A stretch of DNA of 64,000 nt from Rhodospirillaceae bacterium. Its GTDB lineage: Bacteria; Pseudomonadota; Alphaproteobacteria; Rhodospirillales; Rhodospirillaceae. The first letter of the stretch is position 1. Each line of letters begins with the position of its first letter. Location: NCBI GenBank assembly GCA_029243545.1, contig JAQWRV010000006.1:1-64000 (forward strand). The letters are read 5' to 3'. This document shows, one piece after another, positions 26,679 through 35,524 of the stretch. Position numbers and translations under genes: made by a program. The notes under the pieces are model-generated. The model saw only the letters and a program-made list of their open reading frames with translations. It ran no database searches and was not told the DNA's origin.

Positions 26679-28280
26679 ATGACGTCCCTTGATCCCACCC
26701 AGACTGATGCATGGGCTGCCTTAGTCCGTCATCGTGATGCGTTGGCCGGCACTCAAATTCGATCATTATTTGAAAGCGATCCCGATCGCTTCACGCGGTT
26801 TTCACACACCCAAGGTGGCTTAACGGTCGATCTGTCGAAGCAGCGGGTCACGGTGGAAACTGTTTCCCTGCTGCTCGATCTGGCAGCGGCCATGAATGTG
26901 GAAGACCGTCGCGCGCAGATGTTTGCCGGTGAAACCATCAACATCACAGAAAACCGCGCCGCTTTACATGTTGCGCTGCGCGATTCATCGGGCCGGTCGT
27001 ATATGGCCGATGGTGTCGATGTCGCGCCAGGCATTGCCGCGACGCGGGACCGCATTGCTGAATTCGCTCAGTCAGTAATCGATGGCAGTTGCACCGGACA
27101 CACCGGGCAGTCATTCGACCGCGTCGTCAATATCGGTATTGGTGGATCTGACCTCGGACCACGCTGCGTGGTAACGGCTTTGGGAACGCATTGCGGCATT
27201 CATGCAGACTTTGTCGCGACCGTCGACGGTAATGCTCTGAATGACGTTCTGTCTGTTGCCGATCCGGCTCGTACTCTATTTATCGTTTGCTCCAAAAGTT
27301 TTTCTACCCAGGAAACCAAGACCAATGCAGACGCAGCGAAACGTTGGCTCACCGGCGTATTGGGTGCTGACGCCGTTGCTGCACACTTCGTTGCAGTATC
27401 GGCAAATCCTGATGAGGCAGCCGCTTTCGGTATTCCCCAAGACAACGTGTTCCCCATGTGGGATTGGGTGGGTGGCAGATACTCACTGTGGTCGGCCATA
27501 GGGTTGGCCGTTGCTGTCGGCTGTGGGCAAGATGCTTTTGATCGGCTACTCACCGGAGCCCATGCCATGGACCAGCATTTTGAATCAGCACCGCTGGATC
27601 AAAATCTTCCGGTTCTGGCTGGGCTCATCAATGTCTGGAATCGCAATTTCTGGGACTGTCCTGTGCTCGTCGTGCAGCCTTACGACCATCGTTTGCGTCT
27701 GCTGCCAATGCATCTGCAGCAACTGGTAATGGAGAGCAACGGCAAAGGGGTAACAGGTAGTAGCGACGCAGTGTCGCACGCTGTTGCCCCAGTGGTATTT
27801 GGCGGCTCCGGGTCTGAGAGTCAGCACTCATTTATGCAACTCATCCACCAATCACCAATGGTTGTTCCAGTTGAATTCATAGTCTCTTTAAACGGGCAAA
27901 ATGACCCAAACCGCGATAAAATATTTGCCAATACCTTGGCCCAGTCCGAGGCGCTCATGAACGGCCTCCCAGCGGAAGAAATCTCCCAGGAATCCGGGGA
28001 AAACCTCGCCGCTCACAAATCCTGTCCCGGCAACCGTCCGAGCTCTACCATCCTCTTGGACTCCCTATCACCTGAAACCCTAGGGGCCCTGCTCGTGTTT
28101 TATGAGCATCGCACGTTTGTGGAAGGGACTTTATGGGGACTCAACTCATTCGATCAATGGGGGGTGGAACTGGGCAAGCACTTAGCCTCGGGATTGCTCT
28201 CTGACATCGCAGCCGGCCATGCCCGCGCTGGGCAGGACTCCTCAACCGCAGGGCTCTTGGCCGCTTATCTCGCCCAATGA
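26679..28280 (+). CDS. pgi: Glucose-6-phosphate isomerase
   Basis: Interconverts glucose 6-phosphate and fructose 6-phosphate. 533 residues. Family signatures: [10 protein letters not shown] near 158-167, the SKSFSTQET phosphate loop, LVMESNGKG and the [17 protein letters not shown] block holding catalytic residues. The stop overlaps the first possible mutL start (ATGA), so the two are probably one transcription unit. Confidence 0.95.
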   Translation: MTSLDPTQTDAWAALVRHRDALAGTQIRSLFESDPDRFTRFSHTQGGLTVDLSKQRVTVETVSLLLDLAAAMNVEDRRAQMFAGETINITENRAALHVALRDSSGRSYMADGVDVAPGIAATRDRIAEFAQSVIDGSCTGHTGQSFDRVVNIGIGGSDLGPRCVVTALGTHCGIHADFVATVDGNALNDVLSVADPARTLFIVCSKSFSTQETKTNADAAKRWLTGVLGADAVAAHFVAVSANPDEAAAFGIPQDNVFPMWDWVGGRYSLWSAIGLAVAVGCGQDAFDRLLTGAHAMDQHFESAPLDQNLPVLAGLINVWNRNFWDCPVLVVQPYDHRLRLLPMHLQQLVMESNGKGVTGSSDAVSHAVAPVVFGGSGSESQHSFMQLIHQSPMVVPVEFIVSLNGQNDPNRDKIFANTLAQSEALMNGLPAEEISQESGENLAAHKSCPGNRPSSTILLDSLSPETLGALLVFYEHRTFVEGTLWGLNSFDQWGVELGKHLASGLLSDIAAGHARAGQDSSTAGLLAAYLAQ

Positions 28281-30139
28281 AAGACGCCATCAACATGACC
28301 GTACGCATCTTGCCGCCGAAGAAAGACGCCGTCCACATGACCGTACGCATCTTGCCGCCGAACCTGATCAACCAGATCGCCGCCGGCGAGGTGGTTGAAC
28401 GGCCGGCTTCGGTTGTCAAAGAGCTGGTTGAAAACGCTCTTGACGCTGGCGCGACACATATTGATATCACCATGAATGAAGGCGGCCGCTCGCTTATTGT
28501 TGTGTCTGATGACGGCGCGGGCATGGATGATCGCTCGCTGGCGCTGGCCGTCGAACGCTACGCCACCTCTAAACTTCCCGATGATGATCTCATCGATATC
28601 GGCTTCTTCGGTTTTCGTGGTGAAGCGCTACCCTCTATTGGTGCTGTAGCGCGATTGAAAATCACCAGCCGCACACGGGAAGGCTCTAGTGCCTGGTATG
28701 TCATGGTTGCGGGGGGGCGGCGTGACGGTCCTGTGCCGGCACCCCACCCGCGCGGCACCCGTGTTGAAGTGCGCGATCTGTTTTATGCGACACCGGCCCG
28801 GCTGAAGTTTCTCAAAGCCGCACGCACCGAACTTAATCATGCGGTAGATATGCTCAATCGTCTGGCCATGGCGCATCCTTATGTGGCGTTTACCCTGAAT
28901 GCCGACGGCCGCACCCGTCTCTCACTGGACGCCGAAATCGGCGACTTGTTCGATGCCCGCTTGGCCCGTCTTGGTGCAGTCGTGGGGAAGGATTTCATCC
29001 CCAACGCCGTGCCCGTAGATGCCGGACGCGATGGTTTCCGGCTGACCGGATACGCTGGTGTGCCCACCTATAACCGCAGAAATGCTCTGGCCCAATATAT
29101 GTTTGTCAATGGCCGCCCGGTGCGTGATCGCTTGCTCCACGGCGCGGTCCGCGGGGCCTATCAGGATTTCCTCGCCTCTAACCGTCATCCCTATCTGGCG
29201 TTATTTCTCGAGTGCCCGCCGCAAGAAGTTGACGTCAACGTGCACCCGGCCAAAGCGGAAGTGCGGTTTCGCGATGCCGGTAAGGTGCGCGGTCTCATCG
29301 TCGGCGCACTTAAGCACGCGCTTTCGGAAGCCGGTCATCAAGCCTCAACCACCGTCAGTGACGCGGCGTTAGGTGCTATGCGTCCCGAAGGCGCAAGGTT
29401 GCCGCAGCGGGCATCTAATTCTTTGTTTAGCGCAGCGCAGGCGGGCCAAGCGCCTCTTCATAGTACCGGCCCTGGAACAGGTCTTGCTGAATCACAGATG
29501 AACTATGACGGTGCGCCGACGGCCGCCGTCATTGAGGGTGATGATGAGGCGAGTGCGGACTTTCCCCTCGGGGTTGCCCGCGCCCAGGTACACGAGACCT
29601 ATATCGTTGCGCAAAGTGAAGACGGCTTGGTTATCGTTGATCAACACGCCGCCCATGAACGTCTCGTTTATGAGCGTATGAAGGCTATGCTCGCCGACAA
29701 AGGTATTAATCGGCAGCTGCTGCTGTTGCCTGAGGTTGTTGAACTGGATGAAGCGGCGGCACAGCGCTTGGTCGACCGGGCAGAGGAGCTGGCAGAGTTG
29801 GGGCTGGTGTTGGAAGCATTCGGCGACGGCGCCGTGGTAGTGCGCGAAGTGCCGGCGCTGCTGGGGGAAACCGATGTCCAGGGTTTGGTCAAAGATCTCG
29901 CTGACGAGGTCTCCGATTTCGGTGAGGCCTTGGCTCTGAAAGACAAACTGGCTGACGTGTGTGGTACTATGGCTTGCCACAGCTCAATCCGCGCCGGACG
30001 GCGCCTTGGCGGTCCCGAAATGAACGCGCTTCTGCGCGAAATGGAGCACACTCCCCATGCCGGTCAGTGCAACCATGGACGTCCGACCTATGTGACCATT
30101 AAAATGACCGATATCGAGCAGTTATTCGGCCGGCGGTAA
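28277..30139 (+). CDS. mutL: DNA mismatch repair protein MutL
   Basis: Links mismatch recognition by MutS to strand incision. The GHKL ATPase is shown by [18 protein letters not shown] and [11 protein letters not shown]. The C-terminal domain keeps the DQHAxxERxxYE endonuclease motif ([12 protein letters not shown]) and [18 protein letters not shown], so it is the nicking type expected where MutH is absent. The true start is uncertain: ATGs at 28277, 28295 and 28337 are in frame, and the family's usual first residues ([19 protein letters not shown]) match the last, inside the second repeat unit. 620 residues from the first start, 600 from the last. Confidence 0.95.
   Translation: MKDAINMTVRILPPKKDAVHMTVRILPPNLINQIAAGEVVERPASVVKELVENALDAGATHIDITMNEGGRSLIVVSDDGAGMDDRSLALAVERYATSKLPDDDLIDIGFFGFRGEALPSIGAVARLKITSRTREGSSAWYVMVAGGRRDGPVPAPHPRGTRVEVRDLFYATPARLKFLKAARTELNHAVDMLNRLAMAHPYVAFTLNADGRTRLSLDAEIGDLFDARLARLGAVVGKDFIPNAVPVDAGRDGFRLTGYAGVPTYNRRNALAQYMFVNGRPVRDRLLHGAVRGAYQDFLASNRHPYLALFLECPPQEVDVNVHPAKAEVRFRDAGKVRGLIVGALKHALSEAGHQASTTVSDAALGAMRPEGARLPQRASNSLFSAAQAGQAPLHSTGPGTGLAESQMNYDGAPTAAVIEGDDEASADFPLGVARAQVHETYIVAQSEDGLVIVDQHAAHERLVYERMKAMLADKGINRQLLLLPEVVELDEAAAQRLVDRAEELAELGLVLEAFGDGAVVVREVPALLGETDVQGLVKDLADEVSDFGEALALKDKLADVCGTMACHSSIRAGRRLGGPEMNALLREMEHTPHAGQCNHGRPTYVTIKMTDIEQLFGRR
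28280..28363 (+). repeat. 42-bp tandem duplication at the mutL start
   Basis: Two head-to-tail 42-base units, 28280-28321 and 28322-28363, differing at three positions. They encode [14 protein letters not shown] and [14 protein letters not shown]. The copy number keeps the reading frame, so the first unit becomes an N-terminal extension unless translation begins at the second ATG (28337). Confidence 0.9.
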
Positions 30140-30162
30140 AATGAAGACCCGGCTGGGTTTAG

Positions 30163-30811
30163 GTGCAGCGGCTAATGCTGGCGGAGATGTTCCGTTACGT
30201 GACCACGTTTGCGCTCGAGCCAGTGCGCAAGCACGGACACTTGAAGAAACTGATTGACCTGGAGTTCCGCTATAAGCGGGGCGACCCCGCCTGGGCGGAT
30301 CACACCTTCAATTGCCGTACCTTCATTGTTACCGCAGCTGAAAATGCCCCAAGTTCGGCACGGCCGTTGTTCTTGGTTCTGGGCTGCCTATAGAAATTCC
30401 TTTGTGCTCGCTGGCGGACCGGTTCGAACGGGTATGCCTGGTCGACATGTTCCACATGCCGCGAGTGCGTGCCGAAGCGGAAAATTACTTTAACGTCAAA
30501 CTTCTCTCCGGTGACATCACTGGCATCTTTGCCATGATGAAAGACGGTAAGCATCCCGGCGGCTCTATGTCCGTACCGACGGCCCGTATTCCACATCACA
30601 GCGACGTTGATCTTGTTGCCTCGGCCAACTGCCTTAAGTCATTGGCGCCATCATTGCGGACACCGAATGTTTTGCCCTTTCTCGCAACCGTTCCGTCATC
30701 CGTAAACTGCTTTTGCCCGGATTGACTTTCCCTGAAACCGCCACCCACATCGACAATCTGGAGTGGCAATGGGTCATCGCACCCGCAGAAGATCACGAGA
30801 CGCAAGGCTAA
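30163..30811 (+). pseudogene. Decayed conserved gene with Rossmann-like (LVLG) motif
   Basis: Three successive frames together read as one protein. Frame one: MFRYVTTFALEPVRKHGHLK to ARPLFLVLG. A frameshift near 30375-30386 leads to GLPIEIPLCSLADRFERVCL then VDMFHMPRVRAEAENYF, NVKLLSGDITG and DVDLVASANCLKSLAPS. A second shift near 30650 leads to TECFALSRNRSVIRKLLLPG and a TAA at 30809. The LVLGxGLPIEIPL...VCLVDMFH pattern looks like a nucleotide- or SAM-binding Rossmann fold. An in-frame acidic stretch continues after the stop to 30940. I recognise no named family. Confidence 0.7.
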
Positions 30812-30954
30812 GAGCACAACGTCAAAGTGGGCGACGATGATGAAAGCGAAGAGGTGTTGGAGGATGAAGAGGTGGGCGCAGATGACAGTGATGCTGGCAG
30901 CACACCCGAAGACCTCGGCAGTGGTTTAGAAGACGACTGACCTGGCAGCCTCGC

Positions 30955-31977
30955 TTAATGCAGCTGCGCCCGATACGCCCGCTTGCCTTCTTGGATCACA
31001 TCGTAAATCTGCTGAGAGCGGCCGCCCATTTCTTCGATGAGTCTTTTATGGGTTGGGGCGGTGGCTTCGCGCCACGCTGACCGTTGAGCGTCCGTTAACC
31101 GGTGCACCGTGGTGCCTGCGCGTGCGCTGTCTTCGACCACGTCTTTCGACAACGCGCGAAAGGTGGACCGGATCTCTGCGTTGGAAGCAAAAGAGTCCGC
31201 AACGATTCGTCTCAGGTTATCTGGCAAGCCGTCCAGCCAGCGCCGGTTGGCCACTAGCCAGCCGCCGAGATAGAAATGGTTGGAGAGAGTATAATGACGG
31301 GCATATTCGGTGATGCCGGTCCCCCCATAGACCAGTGGCACTGCCGCTCCGCCGTCTAGCAGGCCGGTCTGTAAAGAGGGAATCAGGTTCGAGCTTTCGA
31401 GAAAGATGATGTCCGCCTCCAGCACTTCCCAAATTACCCGGGTGGCTGTGTCCGACGAGGTGCGCATGCGGTAGCCCTTCACGTCCTCGGGCGCCAGGAT
31501 CGGCTTCTTGCCGTATAAATTCTGCGCGCCCATTTCAATCCAGCGCAGCACGGTGAGGTCTTTCTCCGCCACCAACGCCTGAAACTCATCCAGCAGATAG
31601 CGGTCTAAAACGAAGTCGTATTCCTCAATGCTATCGAACAGAAACGGCGCCATGGTCACTTCGATTTCGGGGATCATGCTGGAGACTGCCAGAAATGAAC
31701 TGGACGCCAGTTCAATCCGCCCACGGCGGACGGCGGCCAGTGCCTGCTCCTCGCTGCCTGCTTCACCGTAAATCATCAGGTTAGGCTCAAGTGCTCCGCC
31801 ACCGGATTCGGTCAACGCGGCGGCATAGTCTTTGAACAGCACATCGCTGGGTGAACCGGAATTAATGAACGAGCCAACACGAACCGCAACGGGCTGGCTC
31901 TGGCTCGCGGCTTCACCGTTGCTAAGGCACAGTCCAAAAAAAACGCCGAGCGCGGAACAGAGGGGACGACCTATCAT
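30955..31977 (-). CDS. TRAP transporter substrate-binding protein (DctP type)
   Basis: 340-residue periplasmic binding protein with a signal peptide (cleavage near NGEAASQS). Shows the TRAP SBP pattern: GS..SGSPSDVLFKDYAAAL at the start, KGYRMRTSSDTATRVIWEVL (with the conserved Arg that binds substrate carboxylates) and the VVPLVYGGTGITEYARHYT region. No DctQ or DctM membrane gene is near, so it either works with a distant transporter or serves as a sensor. Divergent from the SnoaL-like gene, starts 15 bases apart. Confidence 0.85.
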   Translation of the reverse strand: MIGRPLCSALGVFFGLCLSNGEAASQSQPVAVRVGSFINSGSPSDVLFKDYAAALTESGGGALEPNLMIYGEAGSEEQALAAVRRGRIELASSSFLAVSSMIPEIEVTMAPFLFDSIEEYDFVLDRYLLDEFQALVAEKDLTVLRWIEMGAQNLYGKKPILAPEDVKGYRMRTSSDTATRVIWEVLEADIIFLESSNLIPSLQTGLLDGGAAVPLVYGGTGITEYARHYTLSNHFYLGGWLVANRRWLDGLPDNLRRIVADSFASNAEIRSTFRALSKDVVEDSARAGTTVHRLTDAQRSAWREATAPTHKRLIEEMGGRSQQIYDVIQEGKRAYRAQLH

Positions 31978-31992
31978 GCTGATGAGTATACC

Positions 31993-32442
31993 ATGGCGGC
32001 TATGGCAGACCCATCAAACAGCACGGCAAAACATTCGGAGAAGCAAGCGGTCGAAGCGGTTATCCGCGCCAACTACAACGCCTTCACCACTCGGATCACT
32101 GACGACAACGCAGAATACGCCGCCAATGGGGTCACCATCTGGGATGTATTCGAGCCTGAGCTCATCATCGGCATCGAGGCCCGCAAAGCCTTCCAGCGCC
32201 GGGATATCGATCAGTCGGTCGCCCGTGGCGCGCTGACCTTCGATGTCACCATCCAGCTCATCACCCTGCATGGCAATATAGCCATTTCCCGCCATCATGT
32301 GGACTTCAACTACGAGCCGCCCAACCCGGTGTCCGGTCACGTGCGGGTCACCCAGGTACTGCAAAAATTCGGCGGCCAATGGAAGATCATCCACACCCAG
32401 GAAGGCATGGTGCCAACCGGGGTGCCGGAGATTGAGCAGTGA
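31993..32442 (+). CDS. SnoaL/NTF2-like protein (DUF4440 type)
   Basis: 149 residues, the size of a single NTF2-like cone fold. Opens with AVEAVIRANYNAFTTRITDD and ends with VTQVLQKFGGQWKIIHTQEG, the start and end strands typical of DUF4440/SnoaL proteins. No signal peptide. Members range from ketosteroid isomerase-like enzymes to ligand binders; the function here cannot be assigned. An alternative start is the ATG at 32002. Confidence 0.75.
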   Translation: MAAMADPSNSTAKHSEKQAVEAVIRANYNAFTTRITDDNAEYAANGVTIWDVFEPELIIGIEARKAFQRRDIDQSVARGALTFDVTIQLITLHGNIAISRHHVDFNYEPPNPVSGHVRVTQVLQKFGGQWKIIHTQEGMVPTGVPEIEQ

Positions 32443-32523
32443 CCGACGTTTCGGGATTTATATAAGTCCAAGCAGATTGCCATAAATTCTTGGCATAATT
32501 CTAGTGAAGGACTAGAGGCAGCA

Positions 32524-32676
32524 ATGTACGGATTGAACAGTTCTGAAATTATCACACTAGTGAGTACTTTGATTGCGATTATCGCATTCCTTAGGCCAGA
32601 GGTTACGTTACTAGTTAGTCGAGCCTTAGTGAGCTCCTGTATCACGCACCATGTAACATCGAAGAAGTGTACATAA
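32524..32676 (+). CDS. Possible 50-residue membrane protein
   Basis: ATG at 32524 preceded by GAGG at five bases. The product begins MYGLNSSEIITLVSTLIAII, giving one hydrophobic helix (about 9-24) and a short polar tail ending in TAA at 32674. The stretch is more AT-rich than its neighbours. No family recognised; could be chance. Ends four bases before tag. Confidence 0.3.
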   Translation: MYGLNSSEIITLVSTLIAIIAFLRPEVTLLVSRALVSSCITHHVTSKKCT

Positions 32677-32680
32677 TGGT

Positions 32681-33340
32681 ATGACTGATCACATGTCCCG
32701 CTTGAAAGGCGGCCTTAAAATTGGCGCAGATGAAAAGCCCAAATGTTATTGGTGTACCAGCCACGCTGACTACGAAGCATATCACGATGAGGAATGGGGT
32801 TTTCCCGTCGTCGACGACATCGGCTTGTTCGAGAAAATGGTGCTGGAAGGGTTTCAGTCGGGCTTGTCTTGGCTGACCATCCTGCGCAAGCGCGACAATT
32901 TCCGCAAAGCGTTCAAAGGGTTTGATTTTAATAAGGTCGCCCGCTTTGGTGAAAAAGACGTGGAGCGCCTGCTGCAAGATATCGGCATCGTTCGCCACCG
33001 TGGCAAAATTGAAGCCGCCATCAACAATGCTCAGCGGGCGAAGGGGCTGGTCAAGGAAGCCGGTTCATTGGCGGCCTATGTGTGGCGTTATGAGTCCGAC
33101 GTCAAAGCCCGCCCGAAAAAACTCACCAAAGCGACGCTGATGAAACTCACCCAGGCGCCGGAAAGCGCGGCCATGAGTAAAGACCTCAAAAAGCGCGGCT
33201 GGAAGTTTGTCGGCCCGACCACCATGTACGCCTTCATGCAGTCCATTGGCATGGTCAACGACCACATCGAAGGCTGCGCATCGCGTGAAGCGGTGGAGAA
33301 AGCGCGGACGAAGTTTAAGAGGCCGGAGAGGCTCTGGTAA
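32681..33340 (+). CDS. tag: DNA-3-methyladenine glycosylase I
   Basis: Removes 3-methyladenine from alkylated DNA. 219 residues with the family's CYWCTSHADYEAYHDEEWG opening (zinc ligand Cys and His), the catalytic-pocket segment FQSGLSWLTILRKR, and the C-terminal zinc ligands in VNDHIEGC. The four-ligand zinc site is therefore complete. The next small gene starts ten bases after the stop. Confidence 0.95.
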   Translation: MTDHMSRLKGGLKIGADEKPKCYWCTSHADYEAYHDEEWGFPVVDDIGLFEKMVLEGFQSGLSWLTILRKRDNFRKAFKGFDFNKVARFGEKDVERLLQDIGIVRHRGKIEAAINNAQRAKGLVKEAGSLAAYVWRYESDVKARPKKLTKATLMKLTQAPESAAMSKDLKKRGWKFVGPTTMYAFMQSIGMVNDHIEGCASREAVEKARTKFKRPERLW

Positions 33341-33349
33341 GAACTTGTC

Positions 33350-33748
33350 ATGGCTCAAAAAAACCTAGCCCCAAGATCTATCAACGATCAGGGTGAGTCC
33401 CGTTGTGTTGATATTTTTAAACGCCCCGATGCCACCTACGAATTTGAGGCCTACCGGCGCGACCCGGAAGACGACCGGGGCTGGTTTCCCGACGGCGGTT
33501 TTGGTGACCAGGTGTTTGCCACCGAAGACCAAGCTCTCGTGAGCGCGAGAACTAAAGTTTCTTGGTTAAATGAGGCTTTGAGGAATGGTTTTCGCCCGCA
33601 ACACGGGAGCACTGCGCAACCCATCATCCCTCCCGCTGAGCTTCACTGCGCCGGCGTGGAATACGGATATACTGGTCTTGAAAACTCGATGTTGTCTGGG
33701 TCAAGAGGGAAGTCGGTGCCGAAACGGTCCGTCTGCTCAACCGGATGA
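33350..33748 (+). CDS. Small conserved hypothetical, C-terminus probably run-on
   Basis: The first about 80 residues look like a compact conserved protein (SRCVDIFKRPDATYEFEAYR, then DPEDDRGWFP and a final TKVSWLNEALR). After base about 33640 the frame runs antisense through the 3' end of the tannase gene, giving a low-complexity tail that is not protein-like. I infer that the native stop was lost in a rearrangement that brought the tannase gene next to it. No function recognised. Confidence 0.5.
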   Translation: MAQKNLAPRSINDQGESRCVDIFKRPDATYEFEAYRRDPEDDRGWFPDGGFGDQVFATEDQALVSARTKVSWLNEALRNGFRPQHGSTAQPIIPPAELHCAGVEYGYTGLENSMLSGSRGKSVPKRSVCSTG

Positions 33749-35163
33749 TGACTCATCATCATGTCGGGGGCTTTGCCGCCCTCGACCCACTCTTCCATAT
33801 GGGAGAGGTAATCAATGGCATAGGCACCTTCACCGCCGCTGCAATGACTCATGCCTGGGATCATAAACAGGCGGAAGAACTCTTGAGTGGATTCTAGTCC
33901 CCCCATGGTGCGGGCCGCAAGCTCGTAATAATCAACCGTATTGAGGGGGACGACCGAATAGTCGGCCCAACCGTGGTAGGCGAGCATCTTGCCGCCGGCA
34001 TTGCGGAATTTGCGCAGGTCCGGATTGGAGCCCGAATAGATCCCTTCCATCATACCCAGGCGCTTGTGGTCCTGGTCAAAATCGAAGTCTTCTGGCTGCC
34101 ATGACGGGCCAGGGTCGGGCAGAAAGCCCATGTAGCGGAACATGTCGCCGATCATGAAGTAATAACGCCCGGGACGGCCTTCCTCGGTAATGTATGGACC
34201 GATCCAATTCATCTCAGATCCGGGTTGCGCGCCGCCTGTGTAGGTCGGTTCACCGGCAGAGGTATGTGGACCGCTGTAAATTTTACGAACAACCTCCACC
34301 TGGTCCTTTGTCAGGCAGTCATCGCCGCCCAGCAGACCGCACTGCAGTTCGCCGGGGTCGAAATCACAGGTGCGCGGATCATCGATCAGGCCGTCTTCCG
34401 CGCCGTCATCGCCATCGCATTTAGCAACCGCCGCATCGTGAAGCATGGGAATTTTGGAGGCCGGGAGAATCTGCGCGCCGTTTTCGTCCAAGTTGGCCGT
34501 CGTCGTCCAGATCAGTTGAAGTCCGGCCCCGGTTTCATCAATCACCGGTGCGCCAGCGACAATCCCGTCAAAATCCCACGGGAAGCGTTGTGCTTCCACT
34601 AGGCCCTGCCGGCCGCCGGTCGAACACCCCATGTAGTAAGACAGCTGTGGCGCATTGCCGTAAAATTCTTCGGTGATGGCCTTGCCCGCGACCGTACTCA
34701 CATGGGTAGCTCGGTATCCAAAGTCAATTTCCGTATAGGAATTGTTGTAAGCCCACTTTGCGTCGCCACCGGTGCTCTGGTGGCCCATGTCGCTTACCAC
34801 ACAGGCGTATCCGTTCTTGACGTGGTTATTGCAGTAGTTGCCATTAACCGCGCCACAATATCCACCGCATCCCCGTTTGATAAATTTACCGTTCCAATTT
34901 TCGGCGGGAAGGTGCACTTCGATTCTCACGGTCGGGGTGACATATCCTTCGATACGGCAATAGGCGGTTATGTCATCGGTGCCGGCGACATAGGTGGAGG
35001 CCGTGACTTGGGTCGGTGCGTCTGTCAAACCAGAAAAATCTGCTTGCGACAACGCCTGGCAACGTGCGGCAGAATCGCTCTGGGCATAACCCGTCGTCAC
35101 AATGCCGAAACAGCATCCGGCGGCAAAAATAGCAATAAGTTGAAAGCGGCTAACCTTGGTCAT
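33643..35163 (-). CDS. Tannase/feruloyl esterase family protein, secreted
   Basis: 506 residues with a signal peptide (ending TTGYAQS). Tannase-family features: Cys-rich N-terminus with NGKFIKRGCGGYCG, nucleophile Ser in GCSTGGRQGLVEAQRFPWDF, a calcium-loop-like Asp-rich part (KCDGDDGAEDGLIDDPRTCD) and the late MSHCSGGEGAYAIDYL with the catalytic His next to the Cys that bridges to the nucleophile elbow. Likely hydrolyses esters of aromatic acids such as ferulate or gallate in the periplasm or outside. It fits the aromatic/ester theme of its neighbours. Confidence 0.88.
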   Translation of the reverse strand: MTKVSRFQLIAIFAAGCCFGIVTTGYAQSDSAARCQALSQADFSGLTDAPTQVTASTYVAGTDDITAYCRIEGYVTPTVRIEVHLPAENWNGKFIKRGCGGYCGAVNGNYCNNHVKNGYACVVSDMGHQSTGGDAKWAYNNSYTEIDFGYRATHVSTVAGKAITEEFYGNAPQLSYYMGCSTGGRQGLVEAQRFPWDFDGIVAGAPVIDETGAGLQLIWTTTANLDENGAQILPASKIPMLHDAAVAKCDGDDGAEDGLIDDPRTCDFDPGELQCGLLGGDDCLTKDQVEVVRKIYSGPHTSAGEPTYTGGAQPGSEMNWIGPYITEEGRPGRYYFMIGDMFRYMGFLPDPGPSWQPEDFDFDQDHKRLGMMEGIYSGSNPDLRKFRNAGGKMLAYHGWADYSVVPLNTVDYYELAARTMGGLESTQEFFRLFMIPGMSHCSGGEGAYAIDYLSHMEEWVEGGKAPDMMMSHHPVEQTDRFGTDFPLDPDNIEFSRPVYPYSTPAQ

Positions 35164-35336
35164 GACACACCTTTTCTATTACTCAATTTTGATAAGAATC
35201 GTTAACAAATGGCGAGACTAAACAACCTAATAAGTTGTCCAGGACAGCAGGCGCTGGCACAACACGTTGAACCTCTGGTGTCGTCAAAAACGGAGCCCTA
35301 TAGGACAGGACCGGCTGACCAATATCCAGCCTATCA

Positions 35337-35450
35337 CTAAAATCTGGCCAGACGCTGCAGGAATCCCGGGTGGGTGCATTTCATCTGAGTCCCACCGGGT
35401 CCGCTCCACATGAGACTCGCCGGTTTCCCGCACAAAACGAAAACGGGTTT
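35337..35450 (-). pseudogene. 3'-end remnant of a DUF1838 gene
   Basis: On the minus strand this stretch matches the last bases of the DUF1838 gene at 37773: one frame reads VRETGESHVERTRWDSDE against VQETGETQMERTHPGF, and a shifted frame then reads THPGFLQRLARF and a stop, against THPGFLERLAKFG. So it is the frameshifted tail of a second, lost copy. The rest of 35164-35524 shows no gene. Confidence 0.6.
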
Positions 35451-35524
35451 CTGTTGGAACGTCGTTATGTGACACTTCCAGCCATCGGGTATTCGGTAAG
35501 TGCGACAACCATTTGGGGGGAGCG

